A stretch of DNA of 64,000 nucleotides from Leptospiraceae bacterium (GTDB lineage: Bacteria > Spirochaetota > Leptospiria > Leptospirales > Leptospiraceae), in assembly GCA_024233865.1 (NCBI GenBank), contig JACKPA010000002.1, positions 124,001-188,000 on the forward strand, in the 5' to 3' direction. The notes under the pieces are model-generated. The model saw only the letters and a program-made list of their open reading frames with translations, did not search any database and was not told the origin of the DNA. Positions 28,975 through 37,856 of this stretch are shown in pieces (positions within the stretch are counted from its first letter, which is position 1; every line of letters starts with the position of its first letter). A program made the translations under genes and the position numbers.

Positions 28975-29937
28975 TTAAAATAATCCCTTTTTGTAATAAG
29001 TTGTATAAAGTTTATTTCCTAATCCGAAAATAAAGTCACTTTCCACGATACCTGAAATCCATTTCTCTGGAATGTTAGATAAGCCATAGTAAAGTCCTGC
29101 TATTCCACCGGTTACTGTTGCCGTAGTATCGGTATCAAGACCTAAATTTACGGCTTTTAAAACTGCTTCACTGTAAGATTTTGTTGAGAGCAAGCACCAA
29201 AGAGAAGCCTCTAGGGTATCTACTACATATCCGTCAGATTTAATTTTATCTTCCGAAATGTTTTTTATATTTTCACTTAGAATTCGATTAAAAATTGTTG
29301 ATTCACTTTTTGATAAGTGTTCTATGTATTTCTCTTTTTCCTTTTGAATTTTTTCATAAGCCTCCATGAGCGAGTATTCATCTAATATATACAATGCAAA
29401 ATCAATATATATATAACAAGAAATTATCGAAATACTGTGTCCGTGTGTGATGGATGATACTTTTTTAATTATTTCGAACTTTTCATCTTCACGAAAAGAG
29501 TTAGAATCTAAATAAAATAGCAAAGGTAAAATCCTCATTAGTGATCCATTTCCATTATCCTTAACATTTTTACCACCTGCTTCCAAAGGATCTGTGCCAC
29601 TTTTAATTCTGTTTAAAGCATAAGACGTTGTTTTTCCGATGCCGAACGCCTTTCCATGAGGAGTCATGTAGCCGGATTCATACCATTTTAGAAAACTATT
29701 TGCAATGTCTTTTAAATTAAATCCTTTTGTTAAACTTTCTGCCAAACAAAAACTTAAAGAGCTATCATCCGACCAAGTTCCGGGAGGTTGGTTATGCGAA
29801 CCATTTCCAATAAAATCAGTTACCGAATTTTGCTTTAAATATATTCTAGGCTTAAATTCTACCGGAACTCCCAAAGCGTCTCCAATACTAAGCCCGTAAA
29901 GGCATGAATTGATTAAATCCAAATTTCTCTCTTTCAT
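28975..29937 (-). CDS. ADP-ribosylglycohydrolase family protein
   Basis: 320-residue protein of the DraG/ARH fold. It shows the N-terminal YGLSIGDALGVPVEF, the metal site WSDDSSLSFCLAE and the C-terminal metal motif GLDTDTTATVTGGIAGLYYG. The family removes ADP-ribose from proteins or nucleic acids. It lies 19 bp from the UvrD-like helicase gene on the same strand, and the two may be cotranscribed, which would fit a DNA-damage or defence role (inference). Confidence 0.87.
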   Translation of the reverse strand: MKERNLDLINSCLYGLSIGDALGVPVEFKPRIYLKQNSVTDFIGNGSHNQPPGTWSDDSSLSFCLAESLTKGFNLKDIANSFLKWYESGYMTPHGKAFGIGKTTSYALNRIKSGTDPLEAGGKNVKDNGNGSLMRILPLLFYLDSNSFREDEKFEIIKKVSSITHGHSISIISCYIYIDFALYILDEYSLMEAYEKIQKEKEKYIEHLSKSESTIFNRILSENIKNISEDKIKSDGYVVDTLEASLWCLLSTKSYSEAVLKAVNLGLDTDTTATVTGGIAGLYYGLSNIPEKWISGIVESDFIFGLGNKLYTTYYKKGLF

Positions 29938-29956
29938 AATATACTTTTTCCTAAAT

Positions 29957-31270
29957 TTATTTGATTTCCATAAGTTTATACAAATTATTTATCTTAATTT
30001 CTCTAACCCTGAATTGAAAGTAAGAAAAAAACTGATCTTCTAATTTTTTTTTCATTAGGCTCTCTTTTCCTAGCAAAAACAAATTATCTTTTGCACGGCT
30101 TATTGCAACATATAAAATTCTTCTTTCCTCTTCTATTATTTCCAAAGAACCACCGCCCATTAAATTCCAGCCACCAGCCAAATCAACAAAAACAGAATGA
30201 AATTCCAAACCTTTCGATGCATGGATTGTTATAATATTATCTTTTGATATTCCTAATTTGATAAAATGATCTATTCTATAATTAGATCTGCATAAAATAA
30301 ACGAATCTGAAAATATTTTTAGATAATTTATGAATAATTCTTTAAACTCTTCATTGGAACTATCATCTAATAATTTAATTTTCCAAATATTAGCCTTACC
30401 TTCCCTTTTGGCTTTTACTTTTTTTGAAATATTATTTTTATTTTTTGAGATTGGTATAGAAGAAAGGTCGACAATACCTGGAAGAGACCGATAGTTGGTT
30501 GTTAAAAATTGCACATTACAAGGAGAAAAATATTCTTGAAATTTTAAAAACGGAATAGTAGACGCTCCTCTGAAACCATAAATAGCCTGCCAATCGTCTC
30601 CGACAACGGTAAGTTTTTCGGGATTTAACAATTTTAGCCACTTCAATTGAGTTAGGTCTGTGTCCTGAAACTCATCTACTATAACTCGTTTCACTTCTTT
30701 TTTTGCTTTGAATGTCCAATCTTCTTGGTTTTCCAAACCGATTAAATATAAGTGTATCAGGTCGTCAAAGTCCAGTTTTTTATTGTCTGTTTTATATTTA
30801 TTGTATTCAAGAATCAAATTGCTAAATAAATCCGGAAAGTTTTTGTTCAAATAAACCGATGCATCTTCCAAAAGCAAATCGTAAGGGATTCCTCCAATTT
30901 TAAACCTTTCTTTTCGGAAAAAGTCTCTAAAAAATTGTTCTTTTTCTTTGGGTTCTACAATAGAAGTTTCCTTGCCCATGTAAGACGGATGGTATTTTTT
31001 CAGAATATACAAGCAATAAGCATGAAACGTTTTAATCATTACCTTGTTTTTTTTTCCAGTTACTCTTTCCAATCTTTCACTAATTTCTTGAACTGCTTTC
31101 TTGGAAAAAGTAATCACCAAAATTTCTTCTTGTTTTTCTTTTCCATCTTTTATGATTTTTTGTAGTAAGCCTATCATTGTACTTGTTTTACCGGAACCTG
31201 CTGCCGCGATTACCTGTTGGTAGTTTGAATTATTCTCTAATATCTTTAATTGTTCGTCACTATATTTCAT
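29957..31270 (-). CDS. Short UvrD/Rep-family superfamily 1 helicase
   Basis: Contains the SF1 helicase motifs: AAAGSGKTST (motif I), VIVDEFQDTD (II), VGDDWQAIYGFRGAS (III), the TNYRS element, IHASKGLEF (V) and RRILYVAISRAKD (VI). At 437 aa it is far shorter than PcrA or UvrD (about 700 aa), so the accessory 1B/2B subdomains are reduced. It is divergent from ssb, and the two genes share a 14-bp inverted motif in the intervening region. Confidence 0.85.
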   Translation of the reverse strand: MKYSDEQLKILENNSNYQQVIAAAGSGKTSTMIGLLQKIIKDGKEKQEEILVITFSKKAVQEISERLERVTGKKNKVMIKTFHAYCLYILKKYHPSYMGKETSIVEPKEKEQFFRDFFRKERFKIGGIPYDLLLEDASVYLNKNFPDLFSNLILEYNKYKTDNKKLDFDDLIHLYLIGLENQEDWTFKAKKEVKRVIVDEFQDTDLTQLKWLKLLNPEKLTVVGDDWQAIYGFRGASTIPFLKFQEYFSPCNVQFLTTNYRSLPGIVDLSSIPISKNKNNISKKVKAKREGKANIWKIKLLDDSSNEEFKELFINYLKIFSDSFILCRSNYRIDHFIKLGISKDNIITIHASKGLEFHSVFVDLAGGWNLMGGGSLEIIEEERRILYVAISRAKDNLFLLGKESLMKKKLEDQFFSYFQFRVREIKINNLYKLMEIK

Positions 31271-31292
31271 AGCATCCTCGATTCTTTATATA

Positions 31293-31430
31293 TAATGGGT
31301 AAGAAATCGAAGAAATGGTCCTGATTTTTTTTCCAAAAGTTCGTTCTTGGTGAAAAATTTGCCCAAAAGCGAAAAAAATGAAAAAAAATTAAAAAAATCC
31401 CTTACCAACTTTTCATTTTCTTACCCATTA
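31293..31430. promoter_or_regulatory. Inverted 14-bp motif between helicase and ssb genes
   Basis: TAATGGGTAAGAAA at 31293-31306 is exactly repeated in inverse orientation at 31417-31430. Each copy lies close upstream of one of the two divergent genes, about 22 bp from the helicase ATG and 47 bp from the ssb ATG. A partial further copy (CTTACC) lies at 31401. This arrangement suggests a shared regulator of both genes. Confidence 0.5.
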
Positions 31431-31477
31431 AAAGCAGAAGATTAAATTTTTTTAATCGAAGAATTAGGAGTAAAAAC

Positions 31478-31846
31478 ATGAAAAATATCAATATAACAAT
31501 CGTAGACGGAAACCTTACAAACGATCCTGAGTTACTAAAAACAGTAAATGGGAAGAGTTTATGTAAATTTTCTATTGCCGTTCATAATGGGATAGTGAAC
31601 AATCAATCTAATTCGGATGATGTTTCCTACTTTGATGTGGATGTTTGGGATAAATTTGCAGAAACCTGTAACGACCTACTAAAAAAAGGAAGCAAAGCTG
31701 TGATTGTTGGGAAACTCAAACAGGAAAGGTGGAAGGCAGAAGATGGTACCAGTCGACAAAAAGTGAAAATTATTGCCCAAGAAATTCGCTTTGATTCCAG
31801 TGTTTTTGAAAAAAAAGTTATTGATAACCGAAAAATCGCAGCTTAA
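31478..31846 (+). CDS. ssb: Single-stranded DNA-binding protein
   Basis: OB-fold SSB of 122 aa. VDGNLTNDPELLKTVNGKSLCKFSIAVHN is the conserved N-terminus, followed by YFDVDVWDKFAETC, KKGSKAVIVGKLKQERWKAEDG and KIIAQEI. It lacks the usual Gly-rich linker and acidic tail that ends in DDIPF, so it may not recruit partner proteins in the classical way. A clear terminator follows. Confidence 0.85.
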   Translation: MKNINITIVDGNLTNDPELLKTVNGKSLCKFSIAVHNGIVNNQSNSDDVSYFDVDVWDKFAETCNDLLKKGSKAVIVGKLKQERWKAEDGTSRQKVKIIAQEIRFDSSVFEKKVIDNRKIAA

Positions 31847-31873
31847 AATTTAAAAAATCCCCAAAAACTTTTT

Positions 31874-31908
31874 CCGGTAGATGTTCATAAATCTACCGGC
31901 TTCTTTTT
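31874..31908 (+). terminator. Rho-independent terminator of ssb
   Basis: A 9-bp stem CCGGTAGAT / ATCTACCGG with an 8-base loop is followed by CTTCTTTTT. It starts 28 bp after the ssb stop. Confidence 0.85.
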
Positions 31909-32108
31909 AGAATTTGCAATTTCCTAAATTCAAATCATTAAATCTCACAAAATAGTCTTGAGAAGTAAAAACACCTTAAGAAATTTATTATTTTTACGAG
32001 AATATAAGAAGGTGAAAAACTAAAAGAAATCTCTTTGACATAAACAAATAAGGATAGAATCATTATATCTATTCTACAAGATGATTTTTATGTCTTAGGT
32101 TAAACCCT

Positions 32109-33110
32109 GTGGAAAAAGAAAAACAAAAAAATAATAAACCCAATAAATGCTTCTTAGATACTCATATATTCCAAGCATGTCCGGATAATTGTAAATCAAA
32201 TCTAATAGCCAACCCATGGTTAGGGAAAATAGCGACGCTGTGTATTGCAAAAGAAAAAATGATCTCTTTTATAAATGGAGAAAATACATTTACGGTTGCG
32301 GTAACAGCTTTTTTGCAAGCTCAGCCATTGATTGTAGAAGAATTTGCCAATGAATCTCTTGCAACATTGGATTTGGTTAGATATTTTTTTAGTATATGTG
32401 AGCCAAATGACATCAAAGAAACCGTAGAAAACCTAAGTATCGAAGTTCTTTATAAGTTGCTTATTATTGATTATGATAATTATTTAAAAATTAGAGATAT
32501 GCTCAAATCCAAGAAATCTCCGCAAGCAAACAACTATTTTGCTTTAAAAAGCAGTAAGTTTTGGACGGTTGTTTCTGAAAAAAAAATCTGCGAAATGATT
32601 GCCTATTTAGCCAAGGAAAAAAAGGAATTTACACTAGCATCTCAATTTTTACTAATTTTATCTCCGGATATTATATCGGAATTCGGAAAACACGTTGATC
32701 TTGATGAAGAACAAGAAAGAGCTTTGTACCGTTCCCTAGAAGATAATATTTATACAATACCCTTAATTTCTCCTAAAATTTATGAACACATGACAATCCT
32801 TTTTAAAGATGATATGGAAATCTTTTTTATCCTTCAAACAATGGAAGAACTTGTAAAAAGAAGAGCTAAAGTGGATGAAATCACCAATTCATTTATATCC
32901 TACCACACAAAAACAGGACAGAAGCTATCCATTCAATGGATTTATTCTGAGTTGTATGGATTGGAGTATGAATTAGTGGTAGAAGTATTAAACAAACTTA
33001 TGGAAAGAACCTATTTAACCATATCAGAAAAAACTACTTTGCAAGGTCTCTTAAAAAGCGGCAATATGGATTTCATGAAATCAGTCAAACAGGAAATTTT
33101 GAACTCTTAA
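32109..33110 (+). CDS. Hypothetical protein
   Basis: No family is recognised for this 333-residue, soluble, mostly helical protein. Four cysteines lie in the first 60 residues (KCFLD, QACPDNC, TLCIA); CPDNC could bind a metal. The rest is made of paired helices. The start is GTG at 32109, with AGG about nine bases upstream. The 262-bp gap before it holds the ssb terminator and a TTGACA box at 32035 with no convincing -10. Confidence 0.65.
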   Translation: MEKEKQKNNKPNKCFLDTHIFQACPDNCKSNLIANPWLGKIATLCIAKEKMISFINGENTFTVAVTAFLQAQPLIVEEFANESLATLDLVRYFFSICEPNDIKETVENLSIEVLYKLLIIDYDNYLKIRDMLKSKKSPQANNYFALKSSKFWTVVSEKKICEMIAYLAKEKKEFTLASQFLLILSPDIISEFGKHVDLDEEQERALYRSLEDNIYTIPLISPKIYEHMTILFKDDMEIFFILQTMEELVKRRAKVDEITNSFISYHTKTGQKLSIQWIYSELYGLEYELVVEVLNKLMERTYLTISEKTTLQGLLKSGNMDFMKSVKQEILNS

Positions 33111-33185
33111 TACTTAATATTTCACTTTATGTAGAATAGGGATATATTAGGGAAAGCAATAATAGCTAATCAAAGGAAAACAAAG

Positions 33186-33569
33186 ATGAATCATAATTTG
33201 GAAGCTAACAAGAAAAATGCAATTGAATTTTACCGTACCGCATATATGGGTAAGCCAGCCGAGGCAGTTAGAAAGTTTGTAGGTTCGAAGTATATTCAAC
33301 ACAATCCAGACGTACTTAATGGTACAGAAGGTTTTATTGAATATTTTGAAAGAATGGCGAGAGAATATCCTAATAAGGAGATCGAGTTTGTACGAGTTAT
33401 TGCAGAAGGTGATTTGGTTGCACTACATACTCATCAAATCTGGCCAGGAAATGAGGAATATGTAACGATGGATTTCTTTCGATTCGATGAAAACGGCAAA
33501 ATCATTGAACATTGGGATGCCATTCAGAAAATACCGAGTGAAACAAAAAGCGGCAACCCTATGTATTAA
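33186..33569 (+). CDS. SnoaL-like / NTF2-fold protein
   Basis: 127-residue cone-shaped alpha+beta protein of the SnoaL-like polyketide-cyclase group. YIQHNPDVLNGTEGF and VALHTHQIWPG with FFRFDENGKIIEHWDAIQ are the characteristic strands carrying His and Asp residues. Such proteins are often small-molecule hydrolases or isomerases, or have no known role. The ribosome site AAAGGAAAACAAAG precedes the ATG. Confidence 0.85.
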   Translation: MNHNLEANKKNAIEFYRTAYMGKPAEAVRKFVGSKYIQHNPDVLNGTEGFIEYFERMAREYPNKEIEFVRVIAEGDLVALHTHQIWPGNEEYVTMDFFRFDENGKIIEHWDAIQKIPSETKSGNPMY

Positions 33570-33691
33570 AAGGTAAGTTTGATATAGCCTGAATCATTAT
33601 CATTCATTTACCTTTGTAAATAGAAATACTTGAATGTCTCAAAAAAAGTTTGGAAGGTAAAATGATGAATTTTCAACTCATTTTTTTCTTG

Positions 33692-34069
33692 TTATCCATC
33701 CCATATAGATTTCACATTTTCGAAATTTTTAAATTTTTGAATAGCTTGTTTTATCATTTCAGGTGAAGGATCAATGCCCATTATTTTCCATTTTTCTGTT
33801 GTATGAATTGTTCCTGGATGCGCAAGTGCTAAGCATTGTTTCTGACGCTTGTCTCTGTAAAGATAAATTACCATATGACTGTAGAAAGTTGCTGGATTGT
33901 TATTGTTGAGCTTAGAGAAAGAAGAAGTTGCCAAAATTCTAATTAATTCACAGAATCGATTTTCCGGCAAAAGAAAAAAATAAATATGGTTTACAAAAAC
34001 TCGAACATTCACAAAATATTTTTGTCTTATCTTAATTATTAATTTTACGGTAGAAAAGGGAAAATGCAA
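33692..34069 (-). CDS. Possible small hypothetical protein, start uncertain
   Basis: The C-terminal two thirds looks protein-like (PENRFCELIRIL, HPGTIHTTEKWKIMG, PSPEMIKQAIQKF). The frame opens at a TTG at 34069 that has no ribosome site and is only 5 bp from fliG's start. A GTG at 34012 is another choice, also without a clear ribosome site. If real, its 5' part overlaps the fliG promoter. The opposite strand in this 500-bp interval holds nothing else. Confidence 0.4.
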   Translation of the reverse strand: MHFPFSTVKLIIKIRQKYFVNVRVFVNHIYFFLLPENRFCELIRILATSSFSKLNNNNPATFYSHMVIYLYRDKRQKQCLALAHPGTIHTTEKWKIMGIDPSPEMIKQAIQKFKNFENVKSIWDG

Positions 34070-34073
34070 TACA

Positions 34074-35084
34074 ATGAACGATAAAAAAGTTCACGGCAAA
34101 GGAGCAAGGAAAGCTGCCTTATTATTATTGAGCTTAGGGAAAGAAGAAGCAGCTAAAATCTTGTCTCATATGGATGACAAAATGATTGAAAAAATCATTG
34201 GGGAAATGTCAAAAATAACCGTAATTACAAAAGCAGAAAAAGAAATCGTACTAAGTGAATTTAGAGAAAAAGTGGGGGATTTATCGTCCGAAACAAGAGG
34301 TGGAAAGCACTTTGCCAAAGATATACTTTCTAGTTCATTAGGGGAAAGTAGAGCTGAGGAAATTATGAGGAAAGTAGTTCGAAAAGATGAAATTCAAGAT
34401 TTTGATTTTATAAATGAAATTGATTCTCAAATTTTAAGCTCACTTTTGCTAACAGAAGCTCCTCAAACAATAGCAGTAACTTTAGGATATATCAAACCAA
34501 ACAAGGCTGCAGAAGTATTGAAACACCTTCCTACTGACCTCCAAGGGAAAGTAGCTTTAAAATTGGCAACTACCTCCAAAACTCATCCTGATGCCATAAT
34601 ACAAATTGCAAAAGTCTTAAAAAAGAAGTATGAAGAAAGGGACAAGTCCGTTTTGCGAGAAGCCGGTGGAACTCAATCCCTTGCGGATATATTGAATCAC
34701 ATGGATAAAAATTTGGAAGATACCATCCTGAAAGAATTAAATGATAAATCACCGGAGCTTGCCTACCAAGTAAAAGATAAACTTTATACTTTTGAAGACA
34801 TCTTAAACTTGGATTTAAAAGAAATGAGAATCCTTATAAATCGATTGGGAAGTAACGATTTATTGGTTGTCGCATTAAGAGGTGCCGGGGAAGAAATGAA
34901 AAGGCACTTTTTTAACAGTATGTCACAAAATAGAGCATCTGATATTGTAGAAGAAATGGAAAATCGCGGAAAAGTCACTTTACGGGAGATAAACATAGCC
35001 AGAAATGAAATCGTAAGAACTGCCAGATCCCTAGAAGAGGATGGTTTGTTAATTTTAAAGAAGAAAAAAGAAGAATTTATCTAA
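34074..35084 (+). CDS. fliG: Flagellar motor switch protein FliG
   Basis: Rotor protein that transmits torque from the stator and helps set rotation direction. The N-terminal GARKAALLLLSLGKEEAAKIL, the middle LLTEAPQTIAVTLGYIKPNKAAEVL and the C-terminal MKRHFFNSMSQNRASDIVEEME with LREINIARNEIVRTAR are all typical, and length 336 aa is normal. It stands alone here rather than in a fliF-fliG operon. Spirochaetes often encode more than one FliG. The end lies 2 bp from the tRNA-Asp gene on the other strand. Confidence 0.94.
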   Translation: MNDKKVHGKGARKAALLLLSLGKEEAAKILSHMDDKMIEKIIGEMSKITVITKAEKEIVLSEFREKVGDLSSETRGGKHFAKDILSSSLGESRAEEIMRKVVRKDEIQDFDFINEIDSQILSSLLLTEAPQTIAVTLGYIKPNKAAEVLKHLPTDLQGKVALKLATTSKTHPDAIIQIAKVLKKKYEERDKSVLREAGGTQSLADILNHMDKNLEDTILKELNDKSPELAYQVKDKLYTFEDILNLDLKEMRILINRLGSNDLLVVALRGAGEEMKRHFFNSMSQNRASDIVEEMENRGKVTLREINIARNEIVRTARSLEEDGLLILKKKKEEFI

Positions 35085-35086
35085 TC

Positions 35087-35160
<74 letters not shown>

Positions 35161-35304
35161 TTCTGGAATCCAAAATATTTTTTTTAGGTATATTGTCAAC
35201 GAATTTTCTTTATAATTTTTCTTAGTCGAATCTCTTTTTTAAAATTTTTAAGCTTTACTAATTATAATAATTATAGAATACTAATTTGTCTTAAAGGAAT
35301 AACC

Positions 35305-35775
35305 ATGAGAATAATAGCTTTCTTACCTATGTTTTTATCATTTTTCTTGTTTTCAAATTCAGTTTTTTCTGAAAAAGAGCCAGCAACTGAGGTTGAAACA
35401 AAAATATTATACCACCAATACCTACCAACTAATTTACCGGAAGAACTTATTTTAACGGGTAGGGTAATTCCCAAACCATGGGTGAAGAACCTAAAATGGG
35501 ATTCTTTGGGAATGGATTACTACGTTCTAAAAGTTGACAAAAATCCCCACAAAATTCCTTTATCCAAGGGTTGTATAATCCTTCGTCCTTCGGAAAACGT
35601 TCATTATTTAACACTAAAAGATTTTTTAGACAAAGATGTTGTTGTAAAAGGAATATATAAAAAAGCTGTTCCTTATGTTGATAAAGGCGAATGGACTGAA
35701 ATGTCTACCGATTTAAACACAATTAGCTTGGCAGAAAATTCCGGCTTTATCGTTTATGATATAAAATTAAAATAG
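35305..35775 (+). CDS. Secreted hypothetical protein
   Basis: 156 residues with a signal peptide (FLPMFLSFFLFSNSVFSEK, cleavage near residue 22). The mature part is mainly beta and has no recognised domain. No lipobox cysteine is present. It ends 5 bp before the MqnC-like gene, so the two are cotranscribed, but no functional link is obvious. Confidence 0.65.
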   Translation: MRIIAFLPMFLSFFLFSNSVFSEKEPATEVETKILYHQYLPTNLPEELILTGRVIPKPWVKNLKWDSLGMDYYVLKVDKNPHKIPLSKGCIILRPSENVHYLTLKDFLDKDVVVKGIYKKAVPYVDKGEWTEMSTDLNTISLAENSGFIVYDIKLK

Positions 35776-35780
35776 GCACA

Positions 35781-36890
35781 ATGTCTGATTTTACAACTTT
35801 AAATTTTTTCAGAGAAAGTAGTGTGGACTCCATTCTTCAAAAAGCATTGTCTGGAGAAAGAATATCCAAAGAGGACGCTACAAGACTCTATTTGGAAGGT
35901 GATTTTTTAAAAATTCAATACGTTGCAAGAGAACTGCGCCATAAAATTACTCCACAAAATTTTGCTTCTTATACCGTTTTTCGTGTTGTGAATTATACGA
36001 ATTTTTGCAATGTTGAATGTTCGTTTTGCTCCTTTATGGACGAAATTGGTTCCGGAAAGGGATACGTTTTGTCTAAAGATGAAATTTTAGCCAAAATGGA
36101 AAAGGCTAAGGATTTAGGAGCAGACCAGATGTTTCTTCAGGGAGGTGTTTTCCCAGATTTGAGTTTTGATTATTACTTAGACGTTTTAACCACCGTCAAA
36201 CAAAAATTTCCATGGATGCATATACGGGGATTTTCACCCGTTGAGCTTTTAAATATGGTAAAAATAACCGGTTTGGCTCTCAAAGAAGTTCTAAAAAACC
36301 TAAAACAAGCCGGTTTGGATTCTGTTCCTGGCGCAGGAGCAGAAATTTTGACTGATAGAATGAGAAATATCATTTCACCCAAAAAGGCAAGCGTAGAGGA
36401 CTGGGTTAGTGTTATGGAAACCTGCCATGAAGAAGGATTGCTAGGTAGTGCTAACATCGTTTTTGGAAGCGAAGAAACAAAAGAAGAAGTGATAGAGCAT
36501 TTGTTTACCATAAGAGAACTTCAAGATAAAACCAAAGGTTTTCTTTCTTTTATTCCATGGACATTTCAACCACAGACAAAAAAGTTTAAGGTAAGAAAAA
36601 TTCCTACCCATGAATATCTAAAGGTTCTTGGAATTTCCAGAATTTTTTTGGATAATATTTCTCACATTGAAACTTCCGTAATGGTTTTGGGAAAGGGTGT
36701 AGGACAGCTTGCTTTGTTTAGCGGAGCTGATGACATATCTTCCGTTGTGATAGAAGAAAACGTTCTCCGATCTTTTGGTCTTAAAACCGAAGAAGAAGCA
36801 ATTCAGTTTCTAAAATCCGCAGAATTAACTCCTTGTAGAAGAGACTTTTTATACAACTACGATAAATATAAAAATTGGAAACCATGGTAA
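35781..36890 (+). CDS. mqnC: Cyclic dehypoxanthinyl futalosine synthase-like radical SAM enzyme
   Basis: Radical SAM protein of the CofH/MqnC/MqnE group, 369 aa. The cluster motif is CNVECSFC. Features pointing to MqnC, a step in the futalosine route to menaquinone, are LQGGVFPDLSFDYY, SVPGAGAEILTDRMR, RELQDKTKGFLSFIPWTFQP and HIETSVMVLGKG. The family usually has PGGG and a TMMFGH stretch; here they read PGAG and NIVFGS, so MqnE or another relative is not excluded. No other mqn genes are in the window. Confidence 0.75.
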   Translation: MSDFTTLNFFRESSVDSILQKALSGERISKEDATRLYLEGDFLKIQYVARELRHKITPQNFASYTVFRVVNYTNFCNVECSFCSFMDEIGSGKGYVLSKDEILAKMEKAKDLGADQMFLQGGVFPDLSFDYYLDVLTTVKQKFPWMHIRGFSPVELLNMVKITGLALKEVLKNLKQAGLDSVPGAGAEILTDRMRNIISPKKASVEDWVSVMETCHEEGLLGSANIVFGSEETKEEVIEHLFTIRELQDKTKGFLSFIPWTFQPQTKKFKVRKIPTHEYLKVLGISRIFLDNISHIETSVMVLGKGVGQLALFSGADDISSVVIEENVLRSFGLKTEEEAIQFLKSAELTPCRRDFLYNYDKYKNWKPW

Positions 36891-37002
36891 AGTTCTAAAA
36901 GTCAAGGACATTCGTAAATTATTTCTTATTTTTCCTAATGACAATAAAAAGTATTTAATTTATGCGGTAGTATAGGTTAATTTTTTAAAGGAGATGTAGA
37001 TT

Positions 37003-37853
37003 ATGAAAAAAAATATATTTATTATTTTACTGGTTATCGCTTTTTCACACAGCGCATTTTCCCAAACAAAAAAAAATGTGTCCACTTTGTACAAAGTATT
37101 AAAAAAAAAATTATAATTGTTTCTGTTGGAAAAAACTACGAACCGTTTTATATTGAAGAGCCTAAAAAAGGTTATCCAGGTTTTGAAGTTGAAATAGCAG
37201 AAAAATATGCTGATTTTATCGGAGTACAATTAAAGGTTATTCCATTAGATACTTTTCACGACCATGCCCGCGCAATAAATAAAGGTTTTGTAGATGCCGC
37301 ACTTGGCAATTCGTCCTCTTTGGAAAGGGGAAAATCGGTTAGTTTTAGTGACCCTTACATTAAAAGTTCCATAGGTGCCTTGGTAAACAAACAAGCAATC
37401 CCACCAGAGCCAGAAGGTCAGATTGTAGAAAATAATCCATACACAAACCTATTTGATCTAAAATATGTACCAAGAATGAGTTTTGCTGTAAAAGCAAATA
37501 CATCTAATTATCAATTTTTAAAAGAGACTTTTAATAACAATCTAATTAAAACTTACTTATCAGATCAACGAACTTTGGATGCACTTTTAAATAACGAGGT
37601 AAACTGCTTTGTTAGTGATAATTTGTATATAGAAGGATTATTGCAAAAAGATCCGGCATTAAAAGCCTCGTATAAACCGTTGCTCAATACGGTAGTCGAA
37701 AAACAATTGTCTTTTGCTACAAGAAAATACGATTTGATTATGCTAAATGATTTGAACTTTTTTGTAAGAGAAATCATTCGTACAGGTGAAATTGACAGAC
37801 TCAAGAAAAAATATTTTAACAGCAATGCATGGGTAAAAGAGCAAAATAAATAA
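37003..37853 (+). pseudogene. Solute-binding protein (SBP_bac_3) gene interrupted by an A-tract frameshift
   Basis: A strong ribosome site (AAAGGAG) precedes an ATG and a signal peptide (IFIILLVIAFSHSAFS). The frame stops at 37115 just after a run of ten A at 37101-37110. One frame over, the sequence continues as a normal periplasmic amino-acid-type binding domain: VSVGKNYEPFY, GFEVEIAEKYADF, DAALGNSSSLERGKSVSFSDPY. One added A in the tract, or in the A9 at about 37068-37076, restores a single protein of about 283 aa. It may be a pseudogene, a slippage-expressed gene or an assembly error. The outer-membrane barrel gene follows at once. Confidence 0.75.
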
Positions 37854-37856
37854 AAA

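Noticed and set aside
32035..32069. TTGACA box as promoter of the 32109 gene
   Set aside because: No convincing -10 at 16-18 bp, so it is mentioned only as a possibility in the gene entry.
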